Below are positions 62,212 through 64,000 of a DNA stretch of 64,000 bases, one piece after another. The notes beneath the pieces were generated by a model. The model searched no databases and had not been told where the DNA came from. It saw only the letters and a list, made by a program, of their open reading frames with translations. A program made the translations under genes and the position numbers. The DNA is from an uncultured Collinsella sp. GTDB lineage: Bacteria; Actinomycetota; Coriobacteriia; Coriobacteriales; Coriobacteriaceae. The DNA is taken from the NCBI GenBank assembly GCA_958415665.1, contig CATYZK010000002.1:62001-126000 (forward strand). Direction: 5' to 3'. Every line of letters starts with the position of its first letter. Positions within the stretch are counted from its first letter, which is position 1.

Positions 62212-62637
62212 CTAGCGTTGCCGGCGACGGTACTCGCGCACACGGCGCGACAGGTCGGCGAGCTCGTCGCGATCGAGCTCTTCCAAATGCTCAAGATCGT
62301 CCATGAAGCGCGCCATGGTGTCCTTTTGGCGCAGCTTGATGAGCGTATTGCAGTAGTTCACCGCCACACCCGTGAGCATGGCGATGTAGAAGATGCTGAT
62401 GACGCTCAGGACGACGGTAATCGCGCGGGCAACCGGCGTCTCGGCCGGAATATCGCCAAAGCCGATGGTCGAGACCGTCTCAAAGCTAAACCACAGGCCA
62501 TCGCCAAACGTGAGGGTCGTAGGCTCGGACAGCCAGACAGCCGTCGAGCACAGCAGGTAAAAGATAAGAAACAGGCCCGTGATGCGTGCAAAGCCAGCCT
62601 GTCGCAGCACATCGGCAAGCGTCCTCAACCTGTTCAT
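62212..62637 (-). CDS. Two-span potassium channel
   Basis: Ion channel of 141 aa with the minimal KcsA-like plan: span 1 (ITGLFLIFYLLCSTAVW), pore helix and filter (FSFETVSTIGFGDI), span 2 (AITVVLSVISIFYIAMLTGV), then a charged coiled tail of 50 residues. The filter reads TIGFGD in place of TVGYGD, a known variant. No ligand domain is attached. The ATG at 62637 follows AAGGGG. Confidence 0.9.
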   Translation of the reverse strand: MNRLRTLADVLRQAGFARITGLFLIFYLLCSTAVWLSEPTTLTFGDGLWFSFETVSTIGFGDIPAETPVARAITVVLSVISIFYIAMLTGVAVNYCNTLIKLRQKDTMARFMDDLEHLEELDRDELADLSRRVREYRRRQR

Positions 62638-62689
62638 TGCGACCCCTTCCACGGACAACCAATCACGTTCGCTCGGTATTGTCCCACAA

Positions 62690-62747
62690 CCGGCAGTTAG
62701 GGACGTTCCTTTTGTGCCGGCAGAAAGGGACTGTCCCCAACTGCCGG
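62690..62747. repeat. Composite GGGAC-type repeat upstream of the solute-binding protein
   Basis: Outer arms CCGGCAGTT (62690-62698) and AACTGCCGG (62739-62747) enclose GGGACGTTCC, TTTTGTGCCGGCAG and GGGACTGTCCCC. It shares blocks with the element at 49423-49476. It lies between divergent genes. Confidence 0.7.
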
Positions 62748-62834
62748 GCGGGACCGTTTAGCGGTGCAGCTGCCGACCAGGTGGGCTGAGCTGGTATCCT
62801 TATGTGAAATTGTCTCGACTCGATAGGATTGCAT

Positions 62835-64000
62835 GTGAAACCTTCCGCCGTCCTTCGCTTAACCCTATATCGCACCCTGGCCGTCGCGCTGGCTGCACTC
62901 GCCGTACTGAGCGCCGCCACGCCCGCCCCCGCCTTTGCCGCCGACTCCGACCAGCAGGTCAAGACGGTCCGCGTTGGCTGGCTCGTCAACAACAAAGGCT
63001 TCCAGGAAGGCATGCCGGGCGAGCGACTCTCGGGGTGGGGCTACGAGTACCTCCAGACCCTCTCGTATTACACAAAGGGCTGGCAATACGAATACGTTAG
63101 CGGCACCTTCTCCGAGCTTATGGACATGCTCGAGGCTGGCGAAATCGACCTCATGCCCAACATCTCGTATTCAGCAGAGCGCGAGCAGAAGCTGCTCTTT
63201 TCCTCGAACCCCGAGGGCACCGAGCGCTACTACATCTACGCCAGGCCCGACCGCGACGATCTGGCCAAGGGCGACCCCCAAGCGCTCCAAGGCCTCACCA
63301 TCGGCTGCAACTCTGGCGTTATGCAAACTATCGTCGGCCAGCAGTGGCTCGCCGGCGAAGGCGTTACCTGCACCTATAAAGAAATCGACACCGGCAGTGC
63401 CCTCTTTGAGGCGCTTGCAGACGGCGAGGTCGACGCCGTCATCATGAACGACACCATTTCGTCGCCCGATGCGTCACCCATGTTCTACGTAGGCTCGAGC
63501 GACTACTATTTTGCCGTTCCCAAAAGCCGCCCCGATCTGATGAACGACATCAACGCCGCCATGACGACCATCGCCCGCGATAACCCGCGCTATAACGAGG
63601 AAGTCAAATCGAGTTACTCGACCCAAAACAGTGGCTCGTCATCGCTCACCGGTACCGAGACCACCTGGCTCAAAGAAAACGGCAATACCATCACGCTCGG
63701 CTATCTTAAAAACCAACTTCCTTACTGCACGCAAAATGACGACGGCGAGATGGAAGGGTCGCTCGCCTCGCTTGCAACGACGTTGCACGACAAGTTTGGC
63801 ATTACGGTCAAAACAATCGCACTCTCGAACAACAAGCAAATGATCAAAGCCCTTTCCAACGGAACCATCGATGTCGCCCTGCCGTTGTTTCGCGACTACT
63901 GGCTCGCCGAGCAGACAGGGGTCATCCAGTCAAACTCGATGGGAACGGTTTCGCTGACCGCCATTCACAGTGGCAAAAACCTGAACAGAGACCTTAAGAA
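62835..64000 (+). CDS. Secreted tandem solute-binding-domain sensor, cut by window edge
   Basis: The visible 388 codons encode a signal peptide (AVALAALAVLSAATPAPAFA, cleavage near residue 35), then two solute-binding domains (SBP_bac_3-like). The first opens KTVRVGWLVNNKGFQEGMPG, and the second repeats the theme from NTITLGYLKNQLPYCTQNDD. Tandem domains of this kind usually sense ligand ahead of a GGDEF or kinase output, which would lie beyond the window; I cannot see it. I chose GTG at 62835, preceded by AGGA. An ATG two bases upstream is out of frame. Confidence 0.82.
   Translation, partial: MKPSAVLRLTLYRTLAVALAALAVLSAATPAPAFAADSDQQVKTVRVGWLVNNKGFQEGMPGERLSGWGYEYLQTLSYYTKGWQYEYVSGTFSELMDMLEAGEIDLMPNISYSAEREQKLLFSSNPEGTERYYIYARPDRDDLAKGDPQALQGLTIGCNSGVMQTIVGQQWLAGEGVTCTYKEIDTGSALFEALADGEVDAVIMNDTISSPDASPMFYVGSSDYYFAVPKSRPDLMNDINAAMTTIARDNPRYNEEVKSSYSTQNSGSSSLTGTETTWLKENGNTITLGYLKNQLPYCTQNDDGEMEGSLASLATTLHDKFGITVKTIALSNNKQMIKALSNGTIDVALPLFRDYWLAEQTGVIQSNSMGTVSLTAIHSGKNLNRDLK

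Overview
The window is high-GC, densely packed bacterial chromosome. Its gene content points to a gut member of the Coriobacteriia, most likely a Collinsella species: a bile salt hydrolase with all six active-site residues, a sortase-type surface protein, a reverse-type rubrerythrin, an AzgA-type purine permease and a DUF5131 protein. The species call is inference from gene content; there is no rRNA marker. I saw no rRNA, tRNA, CRISPR array, complete insertion sequence or prophage.

Layout. 1-3.9 kb: alcohol and aldehyde dehydrogenases, a DUF5131 protein and a rubrerythrin. 3.9-5.5 kb: an orphan nuclease-like gene bracketed by two copies of a 123-bp element with inverted ends. 5.5-8.6 kb: a PdxR-like regulator divergent from pdxST (vitamin B6). 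8.6-12.1 kb: clustered palindromes, a MarR-like protein with an RGG tail, a deformylase paralogue and an XRE-AlaA fusion. 12.2-16.5 kb: a LysR/EamA pair and kup. 16.6-22.5 kb: bile salt hydrolase, a second deformylase paralogue, a purine permease, a surface protein and an esterase. 22.6-27.1 kb: a uracil-type permease, a MetE-like methyltransferase, a LysR regulator and a HAD phosphatase. 27.2-29.3 kb: a TPP riboswitch and thiM-MTH1187-thiE. 29.4-35 kb: a patatin and two related c-di-GMP proteins. 35-38 kb: a flavoprotein, an ArsC-like protein, a CobW-type GTPase and a tRNA methyltransferase. 38-45.7 kb: two paralogous ATPases, a UvrA2-like ATPase, a GNAT and a Tet(M)-family GTPase, with a short palindromic repeat at nearly every boundary. 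46-53.7 kb: rRNA methyltransferases, small proteins, MATE, a second LysR/EamA pair and ung. 53.7-64 kb: an SDR, a queuosine-precursor transporter with a candidate preQ1 riboswitch, RF3, a GntR-ABC operon, a ClC protein, a LOG protein, a K+ channel and a truncated solute-binding sensor.

Working together. Clear metabolic units are pdxR/pdxST, the TPP-controlled thiamine salvage operon, and the ADH-ALDH pair. Several genes serve stress or drug tolerance (MATE, UvrA2, Tet(M)-like GTPase, rubrerythrin, two EamA exporters). The most distinctive features are non-coding: at least four families of short inverted repeats, many of which supply or touch the stop codon of the neighbouring gene.
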